Source: Deltaproteobacteria bacterium UBA3076 (GTDB lineage: Bacteria; Desulfobacterota; Dissulfuribacteria; Dissulfuribacterales; UBA3076). From it: DNA of 9,369 nucleotides. Location: contig DFBQ01000045.1 in the NCBI GenBank assembly GCA_002367355.1, positions 3,473 to 12,841 of the forward strand, in the 5' to 3' direction. The notes under the pieces are model-generated. The model was not told where the DNA came from, searched no databases, and worked only from the letters and a program-made list of their open reading frames with translations. Of the stretch, positions 1 to 5,548 are shown piece after piece (the stretch's first letter is position 1; each line of letters opens with the position of its first letter). Both the position numbers and the translations under genes were made by a program.

Positions 1-16
1 ATACAAAGTTTTTACC

Positions 17-47
17 TAATAGCTAATAGCTGACAGCTAATAGCTCA
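17..47. repeat. Heptamer tandem repeat, four imperfect copies (TAATAGC unit)
   Basis: Positions 17-44 read as four consecutive 7-nt units, TAATAGC, TAATAGC, TGACAGC and TAATAGC. They lie directly after the stop codon of the small minus-strand gene that ends at position 50. The units also form a palindrome, TAGCTG-A-CAGCTA (27-39). Written from GC, the unit is GCTAATA, which resembles the GCTAANN heptamers on the opposite strand at 1158-1185. The pattern resembles the short tandemly repeated repetitive (STRR) heptamers known from cyanobacteria and other bacteria. No function can be assigned. Confidence 0.7.
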
Positions 48-49
48 AC

Positions 50-214
50 TTAGGTTTTAGTAACATCCGCCCGTAGTTCCAGGAGCTTCTGATAGACCTC
101 CTCCATGAACTCTGTCACCGGGCCGTGTTTGTTTTCCCCTGATTGTGCATATGTCTTGGTTATCTCAACTGCCTGACGCAGGCATTCTTCCTTGGCGTAG
201 GTTTCAAGCTTCAC
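50..214 (-). CDS. Small hypothetical protein, 54 aa, GTG start
   Basis: This open frame starts at GTG (212-214) and ends at TAA (50-52). The start is preceded by a strong Shine-Dalgarno tract, AAAGGGGTG, about nine bases upstream, which is the main reason to call a gene. The product begins MKLETYAKEECLRQ and is charged, soluble and mostly helix-forming. It has one cysteine near residue 11 and no signal peptide or membrane segment. The second half (EFMEEVYQKLLELRADV) looks like an amphipathic helix. I do not recognise the family. It points the same way as rdgB but is separated from it by a 320-base repeat-rich gap, so it is probably not in the same transcript. It could be a small regulatory or protein-binding peptide, but nothing in the sequence shows this. 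Confidence 0.6.
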   Translation of the reverse strand: MKLETYAKEECLRQAVEITKTYAQSGENKHGPVTEFMEEVYQKLLELRADVTKT

Positions 215-290
215 TATCAATCACCCCTTTCAAATTCTACTCTGTCACATTAACCAAACTCGTGGAGAAAAATTTGAATATTGAATAATT

Positions 291-481
291 GGCATCCTTC
301 ATTTACCAGTTTACACTTTGATCTAAGTTTTTTGGTAAGTTTTTCAGTTTCTAAGCCGTCATTCCCGCGAAGGCGGGAATCCAGTGGTTTTAGCGTTTAT
401 GGATTCCCGCCTTCGCGGGAATGACGAATCAAACATACTTCAAAAACTGTAAACTACTTTCGTAAGAATATGAAGGATGCC
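291..481. mobile_element. MITE-like element with 12-bp terminal inverted repeats and 8-bp target duplication
   Basis: GGCATCCTTCAT (291-302) is exactly repeated in inverted orientation as ATGAAGGATGCC (470-481). Both outer edges are flanked by the same direct 8-mer, GAATAATT (283-290 and 482-489), as expected for a target-site duplication. A second inverted pair, AGTTTACA (308-315) and TGTAAACT (448-455), lies inside. No open frame is present, so the element would be non-autonomous. The centre is a GC-rich double hairpin (357-426), while the arms are AT-rich. The flank is generally AT-rich, so an 8-bp match by chance is possible but not likely beside exact termini. It occupies most of the gene-free stretch 215-533. 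Confidence 0.6.
357..426. repeat. Inverted pair of dRS3/REP-like hairpins
   Basis: Positions 357-383 and 400-426 are perfect 27-bp inverted repeats separated by 16 nt. Each arm is itself nearly palindromic (ATTCCCGC-GAAG-GCGGGAAT), so either arm can fold alone or the whole can form one long hairpin. The ATTCCC-N8-GGGAAT core is the layout of the dRS3/REP-type repeats known from Neisseria and many other Proteobacteria, and two in inverted orientation resemble a REPIN. No T-tract follows on either strand, so it is not a standard intrinsic terminator. It could still slow exonucleases or polymerase at the 3' end of the rdgB transcript. Confidence 0.85.
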
Positions 482-505
482 GAATAATTCATCTTTTCTT
501 CCATA

Positions 506-526
506 ATTCAACATTCAACATTCAAC
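506..526. repeat. Heptamer tandem repeat ATTCAAC x3
   Basis: Three exact head-to-tail copies of ATTCAAC occupy 506-526, only 7 bp beyond the rdgB stop codon. A degenerate relative on the opposite strand (TTGAATATTGAAT) sits at about 274-286, on the far side of the MITE-like element. The 7-bp period is shared with the repeats at 17-44 and 1158-1185, but the unit sequence differs. Confidence 0.75.
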
Positions 527-533
527 ATTTTTA

Positions 534-1139
534 TCAAAGCTGCGCCAGGAAATTCGGCAGCTCGGCCTTCAGCTTTTCAAGGGCCTTGCCCCTGTGACTC
601 AAGCTGTTTTTTTCCTCTGGTGAAAGCTGGGCCATTGTGCGTTTGATAGAAGGGATGTAAAAAACAGGGTCATAGCCGAAACCCTGATCTCCTGAAGGAT
701 TCATAGCAATTTCACCTTCGCATATAGCCTCAGTGCTTATCCATTGGCCGGATGGATGATAGACTATGATTACACAACTGAAGTGAGCACCCCTCTTGCC
801 TGAAGATACCCCTTTAAGATCAGCCAGGAGCTTTTCGTTGTTTGAGGCATCAGAGGCATTTTCCCCTGAGTAGCGGGCAGAGTGAACACCCGGAGCCCCA
901 TCAAGGGCATCTACCTCGAGTCCGGAATCATCAGCAAGGGCCATTATTCCCGTAGCCTCGGCAATGACTTTGGCCTTTTTAAAAGCATTCTCCATAAAGG
1001 TCTTGCCATCTTCTACCACATGAGGTGCGTTTTCTGCTTCATCCAGAGACATGATGTCAATATCAAGATCGGAAAGAAGCACCTGGATTTCCTTCAGCTT
1101 ACCTTTGTTACGGGTGGCAAGTATCAACTTTCTTTTCAT
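534..1139 (-). CDS. rdgB: XTP/dITP diphosphatase (non-canonical purine NTP pyrophosphatase, Ham1/RdgB family)
   Basis: The predicted enzyme hydrolyses XTP, dITP and ITP to the monophosphate and pyrophosphate, cleansing the cytoplasmic nucleotide pool of deaminated purines. The 201-aa length is normal for the family. The signature blocks are present in order: TRNKGK (9-14, nucleotide binding near the N-terminus), the conserved Glu in TFMENAFKKA (about 48-57), the ADDSGLEVD block (69-77, metal-binding acidic residues), GFGYDPVF (153-160) and SHRGKA (181-186). The ATG at 1137-1139 gives the family's N-terminus exactly. Its ribosome site is only moderate (AGGT about 9 nt upstream). It starts 32 nt after the end of the Fe-S gene, in the same direction, so it is probably the last gene of that operon. 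The intervening bases are mostly a heptamer repeat. Confidence 0.96.
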   Translation of the reverse strand: MKRKLILATRNKGKLKEIQVLLSDLDIDIMSLDEAENAPHVVEDGKTFMENAFKKAKVIAEATGIMALADDSGLEVDALDGAPGVHSARYSGENASDASNNEKLLADLKGVSSGKRGAHFSCVIIVYHPSGQWISTEAICEGEIAMNPSGDQGFGYDPVFYIPSIKRTMAQLSPEEKNSLSHRGKALEKLKAELPNFLAQL

Positions 1140-1157
1140 ATAACTCGACCTGTGCGG

Positions 1158-1185
1158 TTAGCTTTTAGCCATTAGCAGTTAGCTT
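1158..1185. repeat. Heptamer tandem repeat (TTAGCNN x4) overlapping the 3' end of the Fe-S gene
   Basis: Four consecutive heptamers, TTAGCTT, TTAGCCA, TTAGCAG and TTAGCTT, fill 1158-1185. On the minus strand they read as GCTAANN units, like the repeat at 17-44. The third unit supplies the TAA stop of the Fe-S protein (1172-1174), and the repeat encodes its last residues. The remainder fills most of the gap before rdgB. Confidence 0.75.
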
Positions 1186-2080
1186 TTGGATAAAACTGTT
1201 CAACATCCTCTTTACCGATATCCTCCCGCACCGGACCAAACTCCAGAGATATGGCATTAGATGGACAGATGGTATAGCATCTGAGACATCTGATACAGGC
1301 AGCCGAATTCAGATCATCCAGACCATTATAAAAAGATACATCAGTAGGACATGCTGTCAGACATGCCTCGCACTGGACACATCGGTCAGGATGAAAACGT
1401 AACCGCAGCCAGCTTACCCTGTTGAAAAGGCCGTAGATGGCTCCAAGAGGACAGATTGCCCGGCAGAAGGGACGGGATGTTAAAGTACACCAGATCAAGA
1501 GGAGTATCAATACGATAAACTTGTATGCGAACAGCCAGCCTGCGGCACGACGGAGCCCCTGATCCAGGCAAAGCAGCGGAATACCGGCCTCAAGCGTCCC
1601 TGCTGGACAGACATACTTGCAGAACCAGGTGGAGCCGTAACCTAATGGATCCACCACAAGCAAAGGGAGCAAGACTACAAAGACAACAAGGAAGAGGTAA
1701 GGTCCTCTTCTGAGAGGCCTCCAGAATGAAAGCTTGGGAACCGGAAGAAGAAACAGCCACTTCTGCAACAGGCCAAAGGGGCAAATCCAGCCACAGGGCA
1801 TCCGGCCAGCAACAGAACCTATCAGACCAAGACTTCCCAAAACGTATGCCCCGATATGCAACTGTCCCATTTGAAGACCCGGGCGCAGAGTTGCCAGAAG
1901 ATTCTGAAGGGCGCCAAGGGGACAGGACATGGTGGCGGCAGGACAGGAGTGACAATTGAGCCCCGGGAAACAGAGCTTTTTTAAAGGCCCCTGATATATG
2001 GGACTTCTCCACGGAAAAAGCCAGTAAGCGTTAGCCAGCAATGCAAAAATATACTGACTTCTTCTGCGCAGACGTTCCAT
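1172..2080 (-). CDS. Membrane-bound polyferredoxin-like 4Fe-4S protein, 302 aa
   Basis: This is an integral membrane electron-transfer protein in the broad NapH/NosR-type 4Fe-4S family. Hydrophobic segments lie near residues 10-25, 75-95, 125-145 and 183-200. Cysteine motifs appear in order: C37, C43-x2-C46 and C53 (GLNCHSCPAATMSCPLGALQ), CGWICPFG (96-103), FCKYVCPAG (153-161), FCRAICPLGA (205-214), and two classical ferredoxin clusters, CVQCEACLTACP (234-245) and CIRCLRCYTICP (262-273). The last two should each bind a [4Fe-4S] cluster. The substrate and redox partners are unknown. The ATG overlaps the stop of the upstream CXXC peptide by one base (TAATG), so the two are probably coupled in translation and function. 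The last residues (KANC) and the stop fall in a heptamer repeat, so this C-terminus may be recent. It is not assigned to nap or nos because no other genes of those pathways are present. Confidence 0.88.
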   Translation of the reverse strand: MERLRRRSQYIFALLANAYWLFPWRSPIYQGPLKKLCFPGLNCHSCPAATMSCPLGALQNLLATLRPGLQMGQLHIGAYVLGSLGLIGSVAGRMPCGWICPFGLLQKWLFLLPVPKLSFWRPLRRGPYLFLVVFVVLLPLLVVDPLGYGSTWFCKYVCPAGTLEAGIPLLCLDQGLRRAAGWLFAYKFIVLILLLIWCTLTSRPFCRAICPLGAIYGLFNRVSWLRLRFHPDRCVQCEACLTACPTDVSFYNGLDDLNSAACIRCLRCYTICPSNAISLEFGPVREDIGKEDVEQFYPKANC

Positions 2081-2214
2081 TAGCCGATTCCAATACAGCT
2101 AAGGCATACGGTAATGGCCTTGTTCCAGACTACAGGCACCTCACCGGACCAGATTCCCAGTGCCAGGAATGCAATAAAGGCAATAGTAGTAAAAAGAGGG
2201 AGATATCGCTTCAT
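2080..2214 (-). CDS. CXXC-motif membrane peptide, 44 aa (CD1871A-like)
   Basis: The frame starts at ATG 2212-2214 and stops at TAA 2080-2082. The product has a basic start (MKRYLPLF), one hydrophobic helix (about residues 5-22), a short polar stretch (SGEVPVVWNK) and a C-terminal CLSCIGIG with a CxxC pair at residues 37 and 40. Both ends overlap neighbours by one base: its ATG shares a base with the upstream stop (TGATG), and its TAA shares a base with the Fe-S start (TAATG). Size, topology and the C-terminal CxxC match my recollection of the CD1871A family of CXXC peptides, which occur beside a 4Fe-4S membrane protein. A redox or metal-handling role together with that protein is inferred, not shown. 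A chance open frame fitting both junctions this precisely is unlikely. Confidence 0.85.
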   Translation of the reverse strand: MKRYLPLFTTIAFIAFLALGIWSGEVPVVWNKAITVCLSCIGIG

Positions 2215-2510
2215 CAAAGCCTTTTTTTGACCGATCCGGTCTTCTGACCCAGGTGGACTTCTTTGTCACGGCGGTCATCTATCTTTATAACCGTGTATAC
2301 CCGCTTCGCTCCAAGAGAAAAAGTGCTTTCATGCAAGGCCTTTGCTACAGCAAGGAGCTGATCAATATCCCCTTCAATTATCGTCCCCATATCCGTAAGC
2401 TCATATGGAAGTCCCTGCCCTGCGAGCAGCCTCTGCATGTTTACCACGAATTCCCCTACACTCGTGGATCCGGTCCCAAGGGGGGCGACGTTTATTTCCA
2501 TAAGTGCCAT
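2214..2510 (-). CDS. MTH1187-family thiamine-binding protein (UPF0045/YqgV-like), 98 aa
   Basis: This is a small cytoplasmic protein of the thiamine-binding MTH1187/YkoF-type superfamily, which has a ferredoxin-like fold and binds thiamine or a related pyrimidine ligand. Its exact cellular role is not settled. Family blocks are APLGTGSTSVGEFV (residues 9-22), YELTDMGTIIEGD (36-48) and RVYTVIKIDDRRDK (70-83), and the length is typical. The chosen ATG (2508-2510) is preceded by a strong AAAGGAG about 8 nt upstream. That ribosome site starts right at the stop codon of the second trkH, so the gene is cotranscribed with trk but has its own initiation signal. An internal Met at residue 4 is a possible alternative start. 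Its stop overlaps the next start by one base. Confidence 0.92.
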   Translation of the reverse strand: MALMEINVAPLGTGSTSVGEFVVNMQRLLAGQGLPYELTDMGTIIEGDIDQLLAVAKALHESTFSLGAKRVYTVIKIDDRRDKEVHLGQKTGSVKKRL

Positions 2511-2518
2511 GATGATAT

Positions 2519-2525
2519 CTCCTTT
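2519..2525 (-). promoter_or_regulatory. Strong ribosome binding site for the thiamine-binding protein
   Basis: On the minus strand, AAAGGAG lies about 8 nt before the ATG at 2510 and immediately after the trkH TGA. It is one of the best Shine-Dalgarno sequences in this operon and marks a restart of translation after trkH. Confidence 0.75.
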
Positions 2526-2527
2526 TA

Positions 2528-4006
2528 TCAGGTTTTACTCCACCGCCACCTGGGATAGCGAACATCCTTCCAATACGAAGGCACAAAGAGTACAGCTATG
2601 GTGTAGAGTTCCAGCCGTCCCGCCACCATACATACGATTAAAACGGCCTTTGAAAGATCAGGGAGTCCGGCGAAATTCTGACAGGGGCCGACGCCTCCCA
2701 ACCCCGGGCCTATGTTGTTTAAAGTAGCGATGACCGCCGTAGAGCCGGTGATTATGTCTATTCCCTGTCCGGTTACTATCATAGTCGCAACAACAAATAC
2801 CACCATATATAAAGAAAGATATCCCAGTATGGACTGGATTACTTCTGCAGGGACCTTATGATTATCAAGTTTGATCGCCTCCACTGCCTTTGGGTGAATC
2901 AGTTTTCTTATCTGCATTCTCGTAAACTTCCAGAACATAAGTATTCGGACCTGCTTAATGCCGCCGCTGGTAGAGCCTGCCATCCCTCCCAAGCACATAA
3001 GGGCAACCAGGGTAAATTTGCATACAGGTGCCCACTGATCAAAATCCGCTGTGCCAAAGCCGGTGGTAGTGAGCATGGACCAGACCTGGAATGCACCGTA
3101 TCTCAGACTGTCTGACCATGAATCATAGGTGCCGAACAGGATATTTACAAACATGACTAATATAGTAGCAAAAATGCCTATACCAAGGTAAAAGCGGAGC
3201 TCTTCGCTTTGAGCAAATGCCTTTAAGTTACCTGTAAGCAGACGGTAATGAAGGGAAAAGTTTATTCCGGCAAGGATAACAAACACGATTATAATGATAT
3301 CGATCCACGGATTGTAAAATGCGCCTACACTCTCGGTCCTGGTAGAAAATCCGCCGGTCGCCAGAGTGGAAAAGGCATGGCAAATGGCATCAAAAAAGCT
3401 CATGCCCGCCAACATGAGCAACCCGGTCTCAACTGCCGTAAAGATCAAATATACGCTCCATAAGATCCGGGCAGTATCCTGGATCCGAGGCGCAAGGCGG
3501 TCCTTTGTAGGGCCGGGCATTTCTGCCTGGAAGAGCTTCATGCCCCCGATTCCAAGTATGGGCAGAATCGCCAGAGAGAGGACTATAATCCCCATACCCC
3601 CAAGCCACTGGGTAAAGGCCCTCCAGAAGAGCAGGCTGGGCCCCAGGACCTCAACCCTTTCCAATATTGTGGAACCTGTGGTGGTAAAGCCGGACATGGA
3701 TTCGAAATAGGCATTGAGATAGCTCGGGATGGCCCCGGAGAGATAATATGGCAGTGCCCCAAGGGCAGCAGCAGCAAGCCAACTGAGGCCCACAATGGCA
3801 AAACCTTCCTTATGACCTATCTCCGGCTCTGAGACACAAGACCAGGCAAGTCCTCCCCCAAGCCCTAATCCGATTGCGCTGGAGATAATAAAGAACTGCC
3901 AGTTCCCATCGTCGTAATATATACTAAATGCGATGGGGATCAGAAGGGCAACTGAAAGGAAAATAAGGAGCCAACCCAATAGGGCCCCGATAGTACCCAG
4001 TCTCAT
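2528..4006 (-). CDS. trkH: Trk potassium uptake channel subunit TrkH, second (downstream) copy, 492 aa
   Basis: This is a membrane pore subunit for K+ uptake, gated by cytoplasmic TrkA. The four pore loops of the SKT family are visible: GFTTTGST (about 106-113), TLATGGFST (214-222), LTTTGFGT (312-319) and TLNNIGPG (428-435). The gating-loop segment GGMAGSTSGGIKQVR lies at about 340-354. Length is normal. It is about 85% similar to the upstream copy over the whole length, including an identical C-terminal RYPRWRWSKT, so it arose by tandem duplication. It lacks the GT dipeptide near residue 6 of the first copy. The third pore loop keeps the more usual TTTGF. There is no Shine-Dalgarno before the ATG. 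Instead the start overlaps (ATGA) the stop of a 14-codon trkA remnant, so translation probably depends on that minicistron. Confidence 0.96.
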   Translation of the reverse strand: MRLGTIGALLGWLLIFLSVALLIPIAFSIYYDDGNWQFFIISSAIGLGLGGGLAWSCVSEPEIGHKEGFAIVGLSWLAAAALGALPYYLSGAIPSYLNAYFESMSGFTTTGSTILERVEVLGPSLLFWRAFTQWLGGMGIIVLSLAILPILGIGGMKLFQAEMPGPTKDRLAPRIQDTARILWSVYLIFTAVETGLLMLAGMSFFDAICHAFSTLATGGFSTRTESVGAFYNPWIDIIIIVFVILAGINFSLHYRLLTGNLKAFAQSEELRFYLGIGIFATILVMFVNILFGTYDSWSDSLRYGAFQVWSMLTTTGFGTADFDQWAPVCKFTLVALMCLGGMAGSTSGGIKQVRILMFWKFTRMQIRKLIHPKAVEAIKLDNHKVPAEVIQSILGYLSLYMVVFVVATMIVTGQGIDIITGSTAVIATLNNIGPGLGGVGPCQNFAGLPDLSKAVLIVCMVAGRLELYTIAVLFVPSYWKDVRYPRWRWSKT

Positions 4007-4053
4007 AAGGCAAGGAACCGTTCTGCCATGGGAATCGCCTTCTTCATGAGCAT
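4003..4053 (-). pseudogene. Remnant of the trkA 3' end between the two trkH copies (possible 14-16 codon coupling minicistron)
   Basis: Minus-strand translation from 4047 gives MKKAIPMAERFLAL and then TGA, which overlaps the second trkH ATG by four bases. The intact TrkA ends MKKAIPMVEQLLTS in the same position relative to the first trkH. Nine of 14 residues match, so this is the duplicated tail of trkA. ATG codons at 4053 and 4047 are both in frame, and an AAGAAG sits about 6 nt before the 4047 ATG. Translation of this tiny frame would bring ribosomes to the second trkH start, which has no ribosome site of its own. It is annotated as a pseudogene fragment because it cannot encode a functional RCK domain. 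Confidence 0.85.
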
Positions 4054-4063
4054 CTTCTTTTGA

Positions 4064-5548
4064 TCAGGTTTTACTCCACCGCCACCTGGGATAGCGCATA
4101 TCCTTCCAATACGAAGGCACAAAGAGTATAATTATAGTATAAAGTTCCAGCCGTCCTGCCAGCATACACATGATAAGAACGGCCTTAGATAAATCAGGGA
4201 TATGAGCATAATTCTCGCAGGGGCCGACGCCTGCCAGCCCTGGGCCTATGTTGTTTAAAGTAGCAATGACCGCCACAGAGCCGGTAACCATGTCCAGCCC
4301 CTGTCCGGTTACAATCAGAGTCGCAACCACAAATACAACCGCATATAAAGAAAGATATCCCAGTATGGACTGGATCACCTCTGCAGGGACCTTACGATTG
4401 TCAAGTTTGATGAATACCACCGCCCTTGGGTGGATCAGTTTTCGTATCTGCATTCTCGTGAACTTCCAGAACAAGAGTATTCGGACCTGCTTAATACCGC
4501 CGGTAGTAGAACCTGCCATTCCTCCCAAAAACATAAGAGTGACCAGTGTGACTTTGCACATAGGTGCCCACTGATCAAAATTCGCTGTGTGGAAGCCTGT
4601 GCCGGTGAGTATGGTCCATACTTGAAAAATACTATATCTCAGACTATCTGACCATGAGTCATATGTTGCAAAGAGAATATTTGCAAGCATGACGAATATG
4701 GTCGCAACAATGCCTATGTCAAGGTAAAAACGGAGTTCTTCGCTTTGGACAAATGCCTTCCAGTTACCTGAAAGCAGGCGGTAATGGAGGGAGAAGTTTA
4801 TTCCAGCAAGGATAATAAATACGATTACAATGAGGTCGATCCAGGGATTGTGAAATGCTGCTATACTATCGGTCCTGGTGGAAAAGCCACCGGTAGCCAA
4901 AGTGCAGAAGGCATGGCAGATGGCATCAAAAAAGCTCATGCCGGCTAACATAAGCAATACGGTCTCAACTGCCGTAAAGAGCACATACACGCTCCACAAG
5001 ATCCGGGCAGTATCCTGTACCCTGGGTGTAATGCGGTCCTTTGTAGGGCCGGGCATCTCTGCCCGGAAGAGCTGCATGCCTCCGATCCCGAGTATGGGCA
5101 GAATTGCCAGGGAGAGGACAATGAACCCCATACCCCCCAGCCACTGTGTAAAGGCCCTCCAGAAGAGCAGGCTGGGCCCAAGGGCCTCAACCCTTTCCAA
5201 TATTGTGGCACCGGTAGTGGTAAAACCGGACATGGATTCGAAATAGGCATTGAGATAGCTCGGGATGGCCCCGGAGAGATAATATGGCAGTGCCCCAAGG
5301 GCAGCAGCGGCAAGCCAGCTAAAGGCCACAATTGCAAATCCCTCCCTATGACCTATCTCCGGCTCTGAGACACAAAACCAGACAAGCCCTCCTCCAAGCA
5401 CAAATCCAATTGCGCTGGAGATGACAAAGAACTGCCAGTTCCCGTCGTCGTAATATATGCTGAATGCGATGGGTATAAGAAGGGCAACTGAAAGGAAGAG
5501 AAAGAGCCAACCCAACAGGACCCCGATAGTACCCGTACCCAGTCTCAT
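4064..5548 (-). CDS. trkH: Trk potassium uptake channel subunit TrkH, first (upstream) copy, 494 aa
   Basis: This is a K+-translocating membrane subunit of the Trk system. Pore loops read GFTTTGAT (108-115), TLATGGFST (216-224), LTGTGFHT (314-321) and TLNNIGPG (430-437). The intramembrane gate segment is GGMAGSTTGGIKQVR (342-356). Hydrophobic helices repeat throughout, with a normal family length. The third pore loop has TGTGF where the second copy has TTTGF, a change in the filter region itself. The ATG overlaps the trkA stop by four bases (ATGA), so TrkA and this TrkH are probably made in fixed proportion by translational coupling. The next gene in the transcript is the second copy, 57 nt downstream. 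Confidence 0.97.
   Translation of the reverse strand: MRLGTGTIGVLLGWLFLFLSVALLIPIAFSIYYDDGNWQFFVISSAIGFVLGGGLVWFCVSEPEIGHREGFAIVAFSWLAAAALGALPYYLSGAIPSYLNAYFESMSGFTTTGATILERVEALGPSLLFWRAFTQWLGGMGFIVLSLAILPILGIGGMQLFRAEMPGPTKDRITPRVQDTARILWSVYVLFTAVETVLLMLAGMSFFDAICHAFCTLATGGFSTRTDSIAAFHNPWIDLIVIVFIILAGINFSLHYRLLSGNWKAFVQSEELRFYLDIGIVATIFVMLANILFATYDSWSDSLRYSIFQVWTILTGTGFHTANFDQWAPMCKVTLVTLMFLGGMAGSTTGGIKQVRILLFWKFTRMQIRKLIHPRAVVFIKLDNRKVPAEVIQSILGYLSLYAVVFVVATLIVTGQGLDMVTGSVAVIATLNNIGPGLAGVGPCENYAHIPDLSKAVLIMCMLAGRLELYTIIILFVPSYWKDMRYPRWRWSKT

Noticed and set aside
357..426. Intrinsic terminator for the rdgB operon
   Set aside because: The hairpins are strong, but neither strand has the following T-tract.
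882..1175. Plus-strand 97-codon frame
   Set aside because: It is antisense to rdgB, has no ribosome site, and has a composition explained by the conserved rdgB codons.
1..1185. CRISPR array
   Set aside because: The repeats are 7-9 nt units in direct tandem without spacers, and no cas genes are present.
1590..2012. Minus-strand 140-codon frame inside the Fe-S gene
   Set aside because: It is an alternative frame of a gene with intact cysteine motifs and has no family features.
2041..2247. Plus-strand 68-codon frame
   Set aside because: It is antisense to the CXXC peptide and the Fe-S gene start, which are far better supported by overlaps and motifs.
4248..5246. Several plus-strand frames across the first trkH, with similar ones in the second
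   Set aside because: They are antisense shadows. Their appearance in both copies follows from the trkH duplication and not from a conserved antisense gene.
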